Source of the DNA: Pseudomonadota bacterium
GTDB taxonomy: Bacteria > Pseudomonadota > Alphaproteobacteria > Rhizobiales > Xanthobacteraceae
Reading direction: 5' to 3'
DNA length: 64,000 nt
Assembly (NCBI GenBank): GCA_023388935.1
Contig: JAEWFG010000185.1
Span: forward strand, 18,163-82,162
Position numbers and translations under genes: made by a program. Positions 53,023 to 61,749 of the stretch are shown piece after piece; position 1 is the first letter of the stretch, and each line of letters begins with the position of its first letter. Below the pieces are notes generated by a model. That model saw nothing but the letters and a program-made list of their open reading frames with translations, was not told where the DNA came from and did no database searches.

Positions 53023-53994
53023 CTAATCCACCGTGGCGCCGGAGGCCTTGATGATCTTGCCCCACTTCGCGGTTTCGTCCGTCATGAATTGACCGAACGC
53101 GGCACCGAAAACCGTGCCGGGCTCTGCGCCAAGCTCGGCAAGCCGCTTCTTGACGTCCGGCATCTTCAGAATGGTCTCGAGCTCACCGCTCAGCTTGGCG
53201 AGCGCAGGCTGGGGCGTCTTCGCCGGCGCCACCAGTCCAAACCAGGACGAGGCCTCGAAGCCGGGAACGGTATCGGCCACCGTCGGCACGTCGGGCAGCG
53301 CATCCGCGCGCTTGGCGCCCGCGACCGCGATCGCATTGATGACCTTGCCCTGCACCTGAGGCAGCACCGCCGGCATGTTGTCGAACATGAAGGGGATCTG
53401 GCCCCCGAGCAGGTCGTTCATCGCCGGCGCCGCGCCGCGATAGGGCACGTGCACGATGTCGATGCCGGACATGCTCTTGAGCAGCTCGCCCGCCAGATGA
53501 TTGGTCGAACCGATGCCCGACGAGCCGAAATTCAGCGAGCCCGGCTTGGCCTTGGCGAGCGCGATCAGCTCGCCCACGTTCTTGGCGGGCACTGACGGAT
53601 TGACGACCAGGACCATCGGCACCGAAGCTATCAACCCCACCGGCGCGAAGGCTTTGGCCGGATCGAACGGCAGTTTCTTGTAGAGGGCGCCATTGATGGT
53701 CAGTGGCGGCGGCGCCGTCAGCAGCAAGGTGTAGCCGTCGGCCTCGGCGCTCGCGACCGCCTCGGCACCGAGATTGCCGCCGGCGCCGCCGCGATTCTCC
53801 ACGAGGAAGGTCTGTCCGCTGCGCTCGGTCAGCTTCTGCGCAATGAGGCGGGCGATGATGTCGTTGGACCCGCCGGCCGGGAACGGCACGATGATCTTGA
53901 CGGAACGGGAGGGGTAATCCTGCGCTACGGCGGAGCCGCAGAACAGAACAGCCGCGCAGGCGGCCAGAAAGGAGCGACGGACAACCCCACGCAT
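53023..53994 (-). CDS. Bug-family tripartite tricarboxylate transporter receptor (TctC type)
   Basis: A 323-residue periplasmic receptor. Its signal peptide contains SFLAACAAVLFCGSAVAQ. The Bug signature YPSRSVKIIVPFPAGGSND is followed by VENRGGAGGNLGAEAVA and FGSSGIGSTNHLAGELL. ATG 53994 is preferred over ATG 54000, because GAGGAAA would be only three bases from the latter. Bug proteins capture carboxylates; many are orphans without TctAB permeases, and none is seen here. It is the first gene of the Bug, SDR, hydrolase unit. Confidence 0.92.
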   Translation of the reverse strand: MRGVVRRSFLAACAAVLFCGSAVAQDYPSRSVKIIVPFPAGGSNDIIARLIAQKLTERSGQTFLVENRGGAGGNLGAEAVASAEADGYTLLLTAPPPLTINGALYKKLPFDPAKAFAPVGLIASVPMVLVVNPSVPAKNVGELIALAKAKPGSLNFGSSGIGSTNHLAGELLKSMSGIDIVHVPYRGAAPAMNDLLGGQIPFMFDNMPAVLPQVQGKVINAIAVAGAKRADALPDVPTVADTVPGFEASSWFGLVAPAKTPQPALAKLSGELETILKMPDVKKRLAELGAEPGTVFGAAFGQFMTDETAKWGKIIKASGATVD

Positions 53995-54014
53995 CAACAT
54001 TTTCCTCGATGTCT

Positions 54015-54420
54015 TGATATTGTTCGATTGAACATGCGGCCAGCATTGACCTCAACTTTCCGACGTCGTCAAGCCGTTCGGGGTTGTCGATCTGATCGAT
54101 CAGATTCTCGGTCACTGCATAGCATCGGCGCGATCAGGTCTCGCATCTTCGCCGCCGCCGCTTCCGTGCTCAGCGGGTTTTCCTCGGTGCACGGCGCGTA
54201 TTTGGGAAGTGCTCGACTTTCCTGCCATCGGTCAATGTCACTTCGACGACAGCGCGGTGGCCGGATCCATCAGCGCTTGTCGCCGGCCAGCGTCACCTTG
54301 ACGCGCTGTTCGAGAATTCGCGCGATGAAGAGACGATGAATGCCGTCGAGCACATCGTTGACGCCGGTCAGGCGGACCTTAACCATGTCGAACGCCATCA
54401 CGCCGTTGCGGACGCCCATG
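54015..54420 (-). pseudogene. decayed MmgE/PrpD-family gene
   Basis: Pieces of a MmgE/PrpD (2-methylcitrate-dehydratase-like) protein occur in order but in different frames. GVRNGVMAFDMVK followed by GVNDVLDGIH lies at about 54325-54420. Next come VVEVTLTDGRKVEHF, then PKYAPCTEENPLSTEAAAAK and MRDLIAPM, then VTENLIDQIDNPERLDDVGK and LRSMLAA at about 54018-54115. The order matches the C-terminal third of the family, with frameshifts between pieces and most of the protein missing. A ribosome-like GGGGAGGAG precedes 54420. It lies immediately upstream of the Bug receptor and was probably part of that catabolic unit. Confidence 0.7.
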
Positions 54421-54531
54421 CCCTTTTTCTCTCCTCCCCGATCAGACTTGTAAAAAATTCGCCACATAAACGCGGCTAATGGTTCGAGCCGATGCATCAG
54501 CTCTTGGCGGCGCAAAAGAAGGCATCAGGGC

Positions 54532-56073
54532 GTGCATACAAGCAAGCGCGACCGACGGTGCAGGCCGTTACGCGCGGCCGCGGTGACGACGATCGCGCTG
54601 CTCGTAGCCGCAACATCATGCGCGGCGCTCGCCGAGGATGTCTCCATCGCGCCGGCGACGTTGAAGGCGACCGGCACCGTCGACGCGCGCTTTCAATCCT
54701 ACAACATCGAGATGGTGGAGGTGACCGGCGGATGGTTCTGGAAGCCGTATCGGCGCGACGTACGCACCTTCGATACGCGCGATCGTTACAGCTACAGACC
54801 GCCGATCGATCTCGCCAACGCGCGTCTGCGCATGCTCGCAGCCGCCCTGTCACCCGCCTATATGCGGGTGAGCGGGACCTGGGCCAATGCGACGTACTTC
54901 GCCGACGTGGAAACTCCTCCCGCAAAACCGCCGGCGGGATTCAATTCCGCGCTCAGCCGCGGGCAATGGCGCGGCGTCGTCGATTTCGCCCGCGCGGTCG
55001 ACGCGGAGATCGTTACCTCCTTCGCCGTCAGTCCCGGCAGCCGCGACAAAGACGGCACATGGCGGCCGGATCAGGCGCAGCGCCTGATCGATTTCACACA
55101 TTCGCTCGGCGGCCACATTGCAGCTGCCGAATTCATGAACGAGCCTACGCTTGCGGCCGATAATGGCGCACCGCCGGGATACGACGCGAAGACCTATGGC
55201 CGAGACTTCAGGATCTTTCGCGCCTGGATGCAGCGCGCCGCGCCGGAGACGCTGATCGTCGGCCCGTCCTCCATCGGCGACACCGCCTTCCCGTCCGCAT
55301 CAGGCATCACCACGCGCGATCTGCTGGCCGCATCCGGTCGCGGCCTCGATCGATTCTCCTATCATCACTACAACACGCTCTCGCCGCGCTGCGGTGGCCG
55401 CGATGATCCGGCGCAGGCGATCAAGGAGCAATGGCTTGCCCGCACTGATGCGACGCTCGCGATCTACCGGGTTTTGCGTGACGCGTACGAGCCGGCCAAG
55501 CCGATCTGGCTGACAGAAACGGCGGACGCGGCCTGCGGCGGCAATCGCTGGGACAAGACGTTTCTCGACACCTTCCGCTATCTCGACCAGCTCGGACGCC
55601 TCGCGAGAGCCGGCGTCCAGGTGGTGATGCACAACACGCTCGCCGCCAGTGACTACGGCCTGCTCGACGAAAAGACCTTTCAGCCTCGCCCGAATTACTG
55701 GGCCGCGCTGCTCTGGCATCGGATGATGGGACCGACCGTGCTCGACGCGGGCGCAGCCTCGGCACCCGAGCTCCACATCTATGCGCATTGCCATCCGCAG
55801 CTGCGCGGCGCTGTCGCGTTGCTCGCGATCAATATCTCGCGCGACGTTTCGCACTCGCTCGTGCTACCGCTTCCATCGGAGCGCTACACGCTGGGTGCGG
55901 CTCGGCTTCAAGGTGCTGCGGTCCAGTTGAACGGCCGCACGCTTGCGCTGGCGGCCGGCGATCGATTACCTGACATCATCGGTCGCCCGACGGCGACCGG
56001 CGCGGTTCGCCTCGCGCCTGCGACGGTCACCTTCCTCGTGATCCCCGGCGCCGCGAACCCAGCGTGCCCATAG
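54532..56073 (+). CDS. secreted GH79-like glycosidase (heparanase/beta-glucuronidase fold)
   Basis: A 513-residue protein with a signal peptide (TTIALLVAATSCAALAE) and a TIM-barrel glycosidase domain resembling family GH79. Candidate acid/base E204 lies in AEFMNEPTLA, the NEP motif of clan GH-A. Candidate nucleophile E329 lies in PIWLTETADAACGG. FDRFSYHHYNT-like sequence (LDRFSYHHYNTLSPRCG) lies between them. A C-terminal beta-sandwich (residues about 430-510) completes the layout. GH79 enzymes cleave glucuronides and related sugars; the real substrate is unknown. It starts at GTG 54532 with AAGAAGG upstream. It stands alone and converges with the MHS transporter gene. Confidence 0.75.
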   Translation: MHTSKRDRRCRPLRAAAVTTIALLVAATSCAALAEDVSIAPATLKATGTVDARFQSYNIEMVEVTGGWFWKPYRRDVRTFDTRDRYSYRPPIDLANARLRMLAAALSPAYMRVSGTWANATYFADVETPPAKPPAGFNSALSRGQWRGVVDFARAVDAEIVTSFAVSPGSRDKDGTWRPDQAQRLIDFTHSLGGHIAAAEFMNEPTLAADNGAPPGYDAKTYGRDFRIFRAWMQRAAPETLIVGPSSIGDTAFPSASGITTRDLLAASGRGLDRFSYHHYNTLSPRCGGRDDPAQAIKEQWLARTDATLAIYRVLRDAYEPAKPIWLTETADAACGGNRWDKTFLDTFRYLDQLGRLARAGVQVVMHNTLAASDYGLLDEKTFQPRPNYWAALLWHRMMGPTVLDAGAASAPELHIYAHCHPQLRGAVALLAINISRDVSHSLVLPLPSERYTLGAARLQGAAVQLNGRTLALAAGDRLPDIIGRPTATGAVRLAPATVTFLVIPGAANPACP

Positions 56074-56079
56074 CGCTGC

Positions 56080-57387
56080 TCACGATCTGAGCGCGTCGCG
56101 CGCCGTCTCCGGCGCCATCAGCGTCGAGACGATCGTGATCACCGAGAGCGCGATGATGTAGAGCGACACCGCCCAGTAAGAGCCGGCCCATGCGAGCAGT
56201 GCCGTTGCGATCAGCGGCGAGAAGCCGCCGCTGAGTGCGGCCGCGACATTGGCCCCGAGCGACGCGCCGCTGTAGCGCACCCGGGTGCGGAACAATTCCG
56301 GCATGAACGCCGCTTTCGGCCCGAACAAGAGCGCATGCGTCAGCGTCATGGTCACGACGAGGGCAAGCGTGATCAGCGCCGGCTCCCTGGTGTCGAGGAA
56401 CCAGAACAGCGGAAACGCCAGCGCCACCGAGAACACGCCGCCGGCGAGATACAGCGCCTTGCGGCCGAAGATGTCGGAGAGCCAGCCGGCGAGTGGCAAC
56501 GTCGCGAACTCGACGATCGCGGCATAGACCACCGCATTCAGGATCACTTGGCGCGGCAGGCCGAGCTTTGTCGTGGCGTAGACCACGGTGAAGACGGTGA
56601 GGAGATAAGCGAGCCCGACTTCCGACACCGTGATGCCGATCGCCAGCAGGAAACTGCGCCAGTCACGGCGCAGCACTTCCCACACCGGCTGCGCCAGCAC
56701 CTCCTTGCGCTCGACCAGATCCTTGAAGTGCGGCGTCTCCGCAAGCTTGAGCCGGACGATGAAGCCGACGCCGACGAGCAGGATGCTGATCAGGAACGGC
56801 ACGCGCCAGCCCCAGCTCAGGAAATCCTCCTCTGGCAATTGCACCATCAGGCCAAAAATGCCGGTGGACGCGGCGACGCCAACGGGAAAGCCGATCTGTA
56901 CCAGGCTGCCGTAGAAGCCGCGGCGATTGCCGGCATGCTCGATCACCATCACCACCGCGCCGCTCCATTCGCCGCCGAGGCCGATGCCCTGAACGAAGCG
57001 CAGGAGGACGAGGAAGATCGGCGCCCAGACACCGATCTGGCTGTAGGTCGGCAGGCAGCCGATCAGGAAGGTGCCGAGCCCCATCGCGATCATGGTCGCG
57101 ACCAGCATCTTCTTGCGGCCGAGCCGGTCGCCGTAGTGCCCGATGATCGCGCCGCCGATCGGCCGCGCCACGAAGCCGACCGCGTAGGTCGAGAACGCCG
57201 CCAGCGTACCGACGAAAGGATCAAAGCTCGGGAAGAACAGCTTGTTGAACACCAGCGCCGCAGCGGTGCCGTAGATCAGGAAATCATACCACTCGATCGC
57301 TGTGCCGAGGGCGCTCGCCCACACCACATGCGCCGTCGTCGATTTCTCCGCCGCCGCGGAGACCCCAGTTGCTGCCGTCATTGTCAT
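56080..57387 (-). CDS. MHS-family major facilitator transporter
   Basis: A 435-residue 12-helix transporter of the metabolite:H+ symporter group (ProP/ShiA/KgtP type). ASALGTAIEWYDFLIYGTAA is the MHS opening, GHYGDRLGRKKMLV the loop-2 signature, and FVQGIGLGGEWSGAVVMVIE the helix-4/5 segment. The start is taken at ATG 57387 (MTMTAATG); upstream open codons run into a genomic repeat and are not family-like. ATG 57381 is an alternative. These symporters bring in carboxylates or betaines; the substrate is unknown. Confidence 0.92.
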   Translation of the reverse strand: MTMTAATGVSAAAEKSTTAHVVWASALGTAIEWYDFLIYGTAAALVFNKLFFPSFDPFVGTLAAFSTYAVGFVARPIGGAIIGHYGDRLGRKKMLVATMIAMGLGTFLIGCLPTYSQIGVWAPIFLVLLRFVQGIGLGGEWSGAVVMVIEHAGNRRGFYGSLVQIGFPVGVAASTGIFGLMVQLPEEDFLSWGWRVPFLISILLVGVGFIVRLKLAETPHFKDLVERKEVLAQPVWEVLRRDWRSFLLAIGITVSEVGLAYLLTVFTVVYATTKLGLPRQVILNAVVYAAIVEFATLPLAGWLSDIFGRKALYLAGGVFSVALAFPLFWFLDTREPALITLALVVTMTLTHALLFGPKAAFMPELFRTRVRYSGASLGANVAAALSGGFSPLIATALLAWAGSYWAVSLYIIALSVITIVSTLMAPETARDALRS

Positions 57388-57457
57388 GCCCCGCGATTTC
57401 CAGCCGGCATCATGACCAATCGCGATCACGGTTGCAACTTGCCCGCGCATTTGATCG

Positions 57458-57599
57458 CTCTCGTGCCCCGGACGCCGCGCAGCACGAAGTGATGCGCTGC
57501 AGAGCCGGGGCCCACACTTCTTGAGCAATCCGCGCGGCATGGGTCCCGGCTCTGCGCTGCAACGCTAAGTGGCATTGCAGCGCGTCCGGGACACGAGAG
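57458..57599. repeat. long palindromic intergenic repeat (CTCTCGTGCCCCGGACGC type)
   Basis: The arm CTCTCGTGCCCCGGACGC (57458-57475) pairs with GCGTCCGGGACACGAGAG (57582-57599) with one mismatch. An inner GC-rich pair (AGAGCCGGGGCCCA and TGGGTCCCGGCTCT) extends the structure to about 140 bases. It lies upstream of the MHS gene and is followed 26 bases later by a REP palindrome. The 57388-57872 spacer holds no gene that I can support. Confidence 0.8.
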
Positions 57600-57625
57600 T
57601 GTTGGATGCAGCTGCCTCAACGCCC

Positions 57626-57710
57626 GTCATTGCGAGGAGCTCTTGCGACGAAGCAATCCAGGCCGTCTCCGCAAAGAAAGACTGGATTGCTTCGCTTCGC
57701 TCGCAATGAC
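57626..57710. repeat. REP-type palindrome, copy 3
   Basis: The left arm begins GTCATTGCGAGGAGCTCTTG and the right arm ends TTCGCTTCGCTCGCAATGAC. The right arm is identical to that of copy 2 (27158-27243) over at least 27 bases. It is placed between divergent transcription units, whereas copy 2 lies inside an operon. Confidence 0.88.
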
Positions 57711-57789
57711 GATGCCGAAGCCGAAGCAGTTGCGTCTTTCGTCATCGCAGCCCCCTCAAAGGGAACCCAACGGCTCCCCATATTCGTTA

Positions 57790-57817
57790 TTGACAAATTG
57801 ATTCGCTAATATCTAAT
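57790..57817 (+). promoter_or_regulatory. near-consensus housekeeping promoter for the ABC receptor gene
   Basis: TTGACA at 57790-57795, a 16-base AT-rich spacer, then TCTAAT at 57812-57817. Both hexamers are close to the vegetative consensus (6/6 and 5/6). The ATG of the ABC receptor lies 55 bases downstream, leaving a short leader with the ribosome site GAGAGGAAA. The local AT content is well above the surroundings. Confidence 0.6.
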
Positions 57818-57872
57818 TTATTCTCAGAACAAGCAGCCGCGCCCCAGCGGCCAATAAAGAGAGGAAACGACG

Positions 57873-59087
57873 ATGAGAGGGCTTCTGGCCTGCGCCATGC
57901 TCGTGGCCATGACTTCGGCAGCCATGACCACAGCTGCGAGCGCGCAAGTCTCCGACGACGTGGTCCGGATCGGCGTACTGACGGATCTGTCGAGCTGGGG
58001 CCGCGACAACAGCGGACCAGGCTCGGTCGAAGCAGCCAAAATGGCGGTGGAAGAATTCGGGCCGACCGTGCTCGGCAAGCCGATCGAGATCATCAGCGCC
58101 GACCACCAGATGAAGACCGATGTCGGCGTGCAGATCGTGCGCGGCTGGTTCGACAACGGCAAGGTCGACGCCGTCGTCGACATCCCCAATTCCGGCATCG
58201 CGATCGCCGTCCACAACATGGTGCGCGAGCGCAACAAGATCGCCCTACTCTCCGGCCCCGGCGCGAGCTCGCTGACCGACGAGCTGTGCAGCCCGAACAC
58301 CGTGCACTTCACTTATGATACTTACGCGCTGTCCAAGGTGACGGCGTCTGCGGTGATCAAGGAAGGCGGCAAGTCCTGGTACTTCATCACCGCGGACTAT
58401 GCCTTCGGCCAGCAGCTCGAGAAGGACGCGACCCGCTTCATCAACGAGATGGGCGGCAAAGTGCTTGGCGGCGTGAAGCATCCGACCAACACCGCGGACT
58501 TCTCCTCCTTCGCGCTCCAGGCGCAGAGCTCGAAATCCGACGTGGTCGCGTTCGCCAATGCCGGCCAGGACACCGACAACGCCATCAAGCAGTCCGGCGA
58601 GTTCGGCCTGGTCCAGGGCGGCCAGAAGCTCGTCGGCCTCCTGATGTTCGACACCGACGTGCACGCGATCGGGCTGAAGTCCGCCCAGGGCACCTATATG
58701 ACCACGGCGTCGTACTGGAACATGGATGAGGCTACCCGCGCCTGGTCGAAGAAATTCTTTGCCCGCACCAACGTGATGCCGACCATGATCCAGACCGGCG
58801 TCTACGGCTCGGTGCTGCATTATCTGAAGGCCATCAAGGCCGCCGGCACCGACGATCCGGCCAAAGTCATGGCCAAGATGCGCGAGCTGCCGATCGAGGA
58901 CACCTTCGTTCATGGCGGGAAACTGCGCGAAGACGGCCGCGTCATCCGCGACATGTATCTGGCCAAGGTGAAGTCGCCCGAACAGTCCAAGGAACCGTGG
59001 GACTATCTCGAGATCGTCAAGACCGTGAAGGGTGAGGACGCCTTCCGTCCGGTCTCCGAATCCAAATGTCCGCTGCTCAAGAAGTGA
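57873..59087 (+). CDS. ABC transporter substrate-binding protein (branched-chain amino acid type)
   Basis: A 404-residue periplasmic binding protein (Peripla_BP_6/LivK-like) with a signal peptide (LACAMLVAMTSAAMTTAASA). VVRIGVLTDLSSWGRDNSGP opens the first lobe. WYFITADYAFGQQLEKDATR and FSSFALQAQSSKSDVVAFAN are typical of receptors for aromatic or aliphatic acids rather than leucine itself. No permease or ATPase genes accompany it here. GAGAGGAAA precedes ATG 57873. The downstream flavin oxidoreductase begins seven bases after its stop, so they are co-transcribed. Confidence 0.92.
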   Translation: MRGLLACAMLVAMTSAAMTTAASAQVSDDVVRIGVLTDLSSWGRDNSGPGSVEAAKMAVEEFGPTVLGKPIEIISADHQMKTDVGVQIVRGWFDNGKVDAVVDIPNSGIAIAVHNMVRERNKIALLSGPGASSLTDELCSPNTVHFTYDTYALSKVTASAVIKEGGKSWYFITADYAFGQQLEKDATRFINEMGGKVLGGVKHPTNTADFSSFALQAQSSKSDVVAFANAGQDTDNAIKQSGEFGLVQGGQKLVGLLMFDTDVHAIGLKSAQGTYMTTASYWNMDEATRAWSKKFFARTNVMPTMIQTGVYGSVLHYLKAIKAAGTDDPAKVMAKMRELPIEDTFVHGGKLREDGRVIRDMYLAKVKSPEQSKEPWDYLEIVKTVKGEDAFRPVSESKCPLLKK

Positions 59088-59094
59088 GGCCAGC

Positions 59095-60828
59095 ATGACC
59101 GGCAACGAGCGCAACGCAGTTGAGACTTACGAGTGCGATGTGCTCGTGGCCGGATCCGGCGCCTCCGGCATGTCGGCCGCGATCACCGCCCGCTATCGCG
59201 GTCTCGACGTGCTGATCGTCGAGAAGGAGCCGCGCTTCGGCGGCACCACCGCGCGTTCCGGCGGCTGGCTCTGGATTCCCGGCACGTCGCTGGCGCGGGC
59301 CTACGGCATCGAGGAGACGCCGGAGCAGGCCCGCGCCTATTTACGGCACGAGGCCGGCAACAATTTCGACGCCGCGCGGGTCGATGCGTTCCTCAGCGCC
59401 GGCCCTGAAGCTGTCGATTTCTTCACCACCAAGACCGCACTGCGCTTCGACATGCCGCTGGTCTTTCCGGACTATCACGCCGAAGCGCCGGGCGGCGCGC
59501 AGGGCGGCCGCTCCATGGTGACGCGCCCGTTCGACGGCCGCGAGCTCGGCGACCAGATCAAGACGCTCGGCATGCCCCTGCCCGAGCTCACCGTGTTCGG
59601 CATGATGTTAGGCTCCGGCAAGGAGATCATCCATTTCATGCGTGTGACGAAGTCGCTGACCTCGGCGGTCTACGTCGCCAAGCGTCTGTCGCGTCATCTG
59701 ATGGACGTGCTGCGCTATGGCCGCGGCATGACGCTGACCAACGGCAATGCGCTGGCGGGGCGGCTGGCGAAATCCGCGCACGACTTGAAGATTCCGATGT
59801 GGTTGTCCTCGCCCGTGCGCGAGCTGACGGTCGAGAACGGCGCCGTGACCGGCGCGATTGTCACCCGCGAGGGACGCGAGGTTCGCGTCCGTGCACGCCA
59901 GGGCGTCGTGCTCGCCTGCGGCGGCTTTCCGCATGATGTCGAGCGGCGCAGAAAAATGTTTCCGCATGCACCGACCGGCAAAGAGCATTTCTCGCCTGGC
60001 CCCACCGGCAACACCGGCGACGGCCTGCGCCTTGCCGAAAGCGCCGGCGGACATGTCGAGGATCGCCTTCCGAACGCCGCCGCCTGGGTGCCGGTGTCGC
60101 TGACCACGCGCAAGGACGGCTCGAAGGGCGTGATGCCGCATTTCATCGACCGCGCGAAACCCGGCGTGATCGCAGTGATGCGCGACGGCAAGCGCTTTGC
60201 CAATGAAGGCAATTCCTATCACGACTTCGTCCAGGCCATGATCAAGGCGGCCACGCCCGGCGAGGAGATCGCCGCCTTCCTCGTCTGCGATCACCAGACG
60301 CTTCGGAAGTACGGCCTCGGCTGCGTGCCGCCCTTCCCGATGCCTACAGGTCATCATCTCAAGACCGGCTATCTCATGCGCGGCAATTCGCTCGACGCGC
60401 TTGCGGCGAAAGCCGGCATTGACGCCACGGCCTTCACCGAGACCGTCAAGCAGTTCAATGCGACCGCGCCGCAAGGCCATGATGCCGCCTTCGGTAAGGG
60501 CTCGAAGGCCTATAACCGCTACCAGGGCGATTCGCTGCACGGCCCCAATCCTTGCGTCGCGCCGATCGGGAACGGCCCGTTCTACGCGATCAAGATGGTG
60601 ATCGGTGATCTCGGCACCTATGCCGGCATCGTGACCGACGAGAACGCACGTGCGCTCGACGCTGAGGGCCGGGTGATTCCCGGGCTCTATGCCGCCGGCA
60701 ACGACATGGCGAGCATCATGGGCGGCAACTATCCCGGCGCCGGCATCACGCTTGGGCCGGCGTTGACCTTCGGCTACATTGCTGGTCGTCATCTCGCCGA
60801 CAGCGCCGCCAAGCGCGACGCGGCGTAA
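59095..60828 (+). CDS. FAD-dependent oxidoreductase (3-ketosteroid-dehydrogenase/fumarate-reductase-like)
   Basis: A 577-residue flavoprotein. The dinucleotide-binding GSGASGMSAAITA is near residue 20, followed by VLIVEKEPRFGGTTARSGGW, the signature of the FAD_binding_2 family. The C-terminal block IPGLYAAGNDMASIMGGNYP, then GAGITLGPALTFGYIAGRH, is characteristic of 3-ketosteroid delta-1-dehydrogenase-like and KsdD/FccA-type enzymes. It is cytosolic by sequence. ATG 59095 with GAGG is preferred; the frame is open to 59032 inside the previous gene. It probably oxidises or reduces the compound imported by the neighbouring receptor. Confidence 0.9.
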   Translation: MTGNERNAVETYECDVLVAGSGASGMSAAITARYRGLDVLIVEKEPRFGGTTARSGGWLWIPGTSLARAYGIEETPEQARAYLRHEAGNNFDAARVDAFLSAGPEAVDFFTTKTALRFDMPLVFPDYHAEAPGGAQGGRSMVTRPFDGRELGDQIKTLGMPLPELTVFGMMLGSGKEIIHFMRVTKSLTSAVYVAKRLSRHLMDVLRYGRGMTLTNGNALAGRLAKSAHDLKIPMWLSSPVRELTVENGAVTGAIVTREGREVRVRARQGVVLACGGFPHDVERRRKMFPHAPTGKEHFSPGPTGNTGDGLRLAESAGGHVEDRLPNAAAWVPVSLTTRKDGSKGVMPHFIDRAKPGVIAVMRDGKRFANEGNSYHDFVQAMIKAATPGEEIAAFLVCDHQTLRKYGLGCVPPFPMPTGHHLKTGYLMRGNSLDALAAKAGIDATAFTETVKQFNATAPQGHDAAFGKGSKAYNRYQGDSLHGPNPCVAPIGNGPFYAIKMVIGDLGTYAGIVTDENARALDAEGRVIPGLYAAGNDMASIMGGNYPGAGITLGPALTFGYIAGRHLADSAAKRDAA

Positions 60829-60851
60829 GCGAGCAGCACGCCAGGAGGCGC

Positions 60852-61646
60852 ATGAAGAGAGAAAGCCGCGGCATCCAGTCGATCGAGGTCGGCGGAGAAC
60901 TGCTCCGCGCCCTCGCCAAAAGCGGCGAGCCGATGATGCTGCGCGACCTCGCGCGCGAGGCCGGCATGACGCCGGCCAAGGCGCATCCCTATCTCGCCAG
61001 CTTCTCGCGCATCGGATTGATCGAGCAGGACGAGACCACCGGCCGCTACGAGATCGGTGCGCTGGCACTGGAGCTCGGCCTGATCAGCCTGCGCCGGCTC
61101 TCCGGCGTGCGCATCGCACGGCCGAAGATCGCAAGCCTCGCGAGCCAGATCGGGCACGCGGTTTCGCTCGCGGTGTGGGGCACGCACGGCCCGACCGTCG
61201 TCCAGCTCGAAGAGCCTGGCCAGCCCGTGCACATCGTGATGCGCGCCGGCTCGGTGATGGCGCTGCTGGAGACCGCGACCGGTCGCGCGTTTGCGGCCTT
61301 CCTGCCGGAGAAGACGATCAATGCCGCACTGGAAAGCGGCCTCGACCGTCACGGCGTCGGCTACAATCCGAAGCGCGCCGTAAAAGGCGCGAAGGTCGCC
61401 GACCTGCTCGCCGAGGTCCGCAAGCACGGCCTCGCCCGCGCGCTCGGCGATCCCCTGCCCGGCGTCAATGCGTTCTCAGCGCCGGTATTCGACCATGCCG
61501 GCCATGTCGCGCTGGTCATCACCGCGATGGGGCCGGAAGGCACTTTCGATGCCCGCTGGGAAAGCCCCATCGCCCATGCCTTGCGCGACTGCGCCGGCGG
61601 CATTTCGAAGCGGCTCGGCTACGGCATGACGATCGCGGCAGAGTGA
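60852..61646 (+). CDS. IclR-family transcriptional regulator
   Basis: A 264-residue regulator. The N-terminal winged helix includes MLRDLAREAGMTPAKAHPYL, then ASFSRIGLI; the effector domain has IGHAVSLAVWGTHGPTVVQL and TGRAFAAFLP. GGAGG precedes ATG 60852. It is the third gene of the ABC-receptor, flavoprotein, IclR unit and converges with the SDR/ThDP operon, so it may control both. Confidence 0.92.
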   Translation: MKRESRGIQSIEVGGELLRALAKSGEPMMLRDLAREAGMTPAKAHPYLASFSRIGLIEQDETTGRYEIGALALELGLISLRRLSGVRIARPKIASLASQIGHAVSLAVWGTHGPTVVQLEEPGQPVHIVMRAGSVMALLETATGRAFAAFLPEKTINAALESGLDRHGVGYNPKRAVKGAKVADLLAEVRKHGLARALGDPLPGVNAFSAPVFDHAGHVALVITAMGPEGTFDARWESPIAHALRDCAGGISKRLGYGMTIAAE

Positions 61647-61674
61647 AGCTTCGCGTCCCAACACAACAGCCGCT

Positions 61675-61720
61675 GTCATGCCCCGCCTTGCGCGCAATTG
61701 CGCACAAGGCGGGCGATGAC
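61675..61720. repeat. palindrome between convergent genes
   Basis: GTCAT and ATGAC enclose CCCGCCTTG and CAAGGCGGG with a central GCGCAATTGCGC, forming an almost perfect inverted repeat 46 bases long. It lies between the stops of the convergent IclR and SDR genes, so it may act as a bidirectional transcript end, although no T-run is present. It resembles the dispersed GTCATGCCCCG-type repeats of rhizobia. Confidence 0.65.
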
Positions 61721-61749
61721 GCCGGAGTGTGGGGCGCCTCTCCGCGCCC

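Noticed and set aside
54028..54339. 103-codon plus-strand ORF in the pseudogene region
   Set aside because: No recognisable family, Ser/Arg-rich; the minus strand instead shows ordered MmgE/PrpD fragments.
57606..57809. 67-codon ORF upstream of the ABC receptor
   Set aside because: It is made largely of the REP palindrome and overlaps the promoter region; no independent coding evidence.
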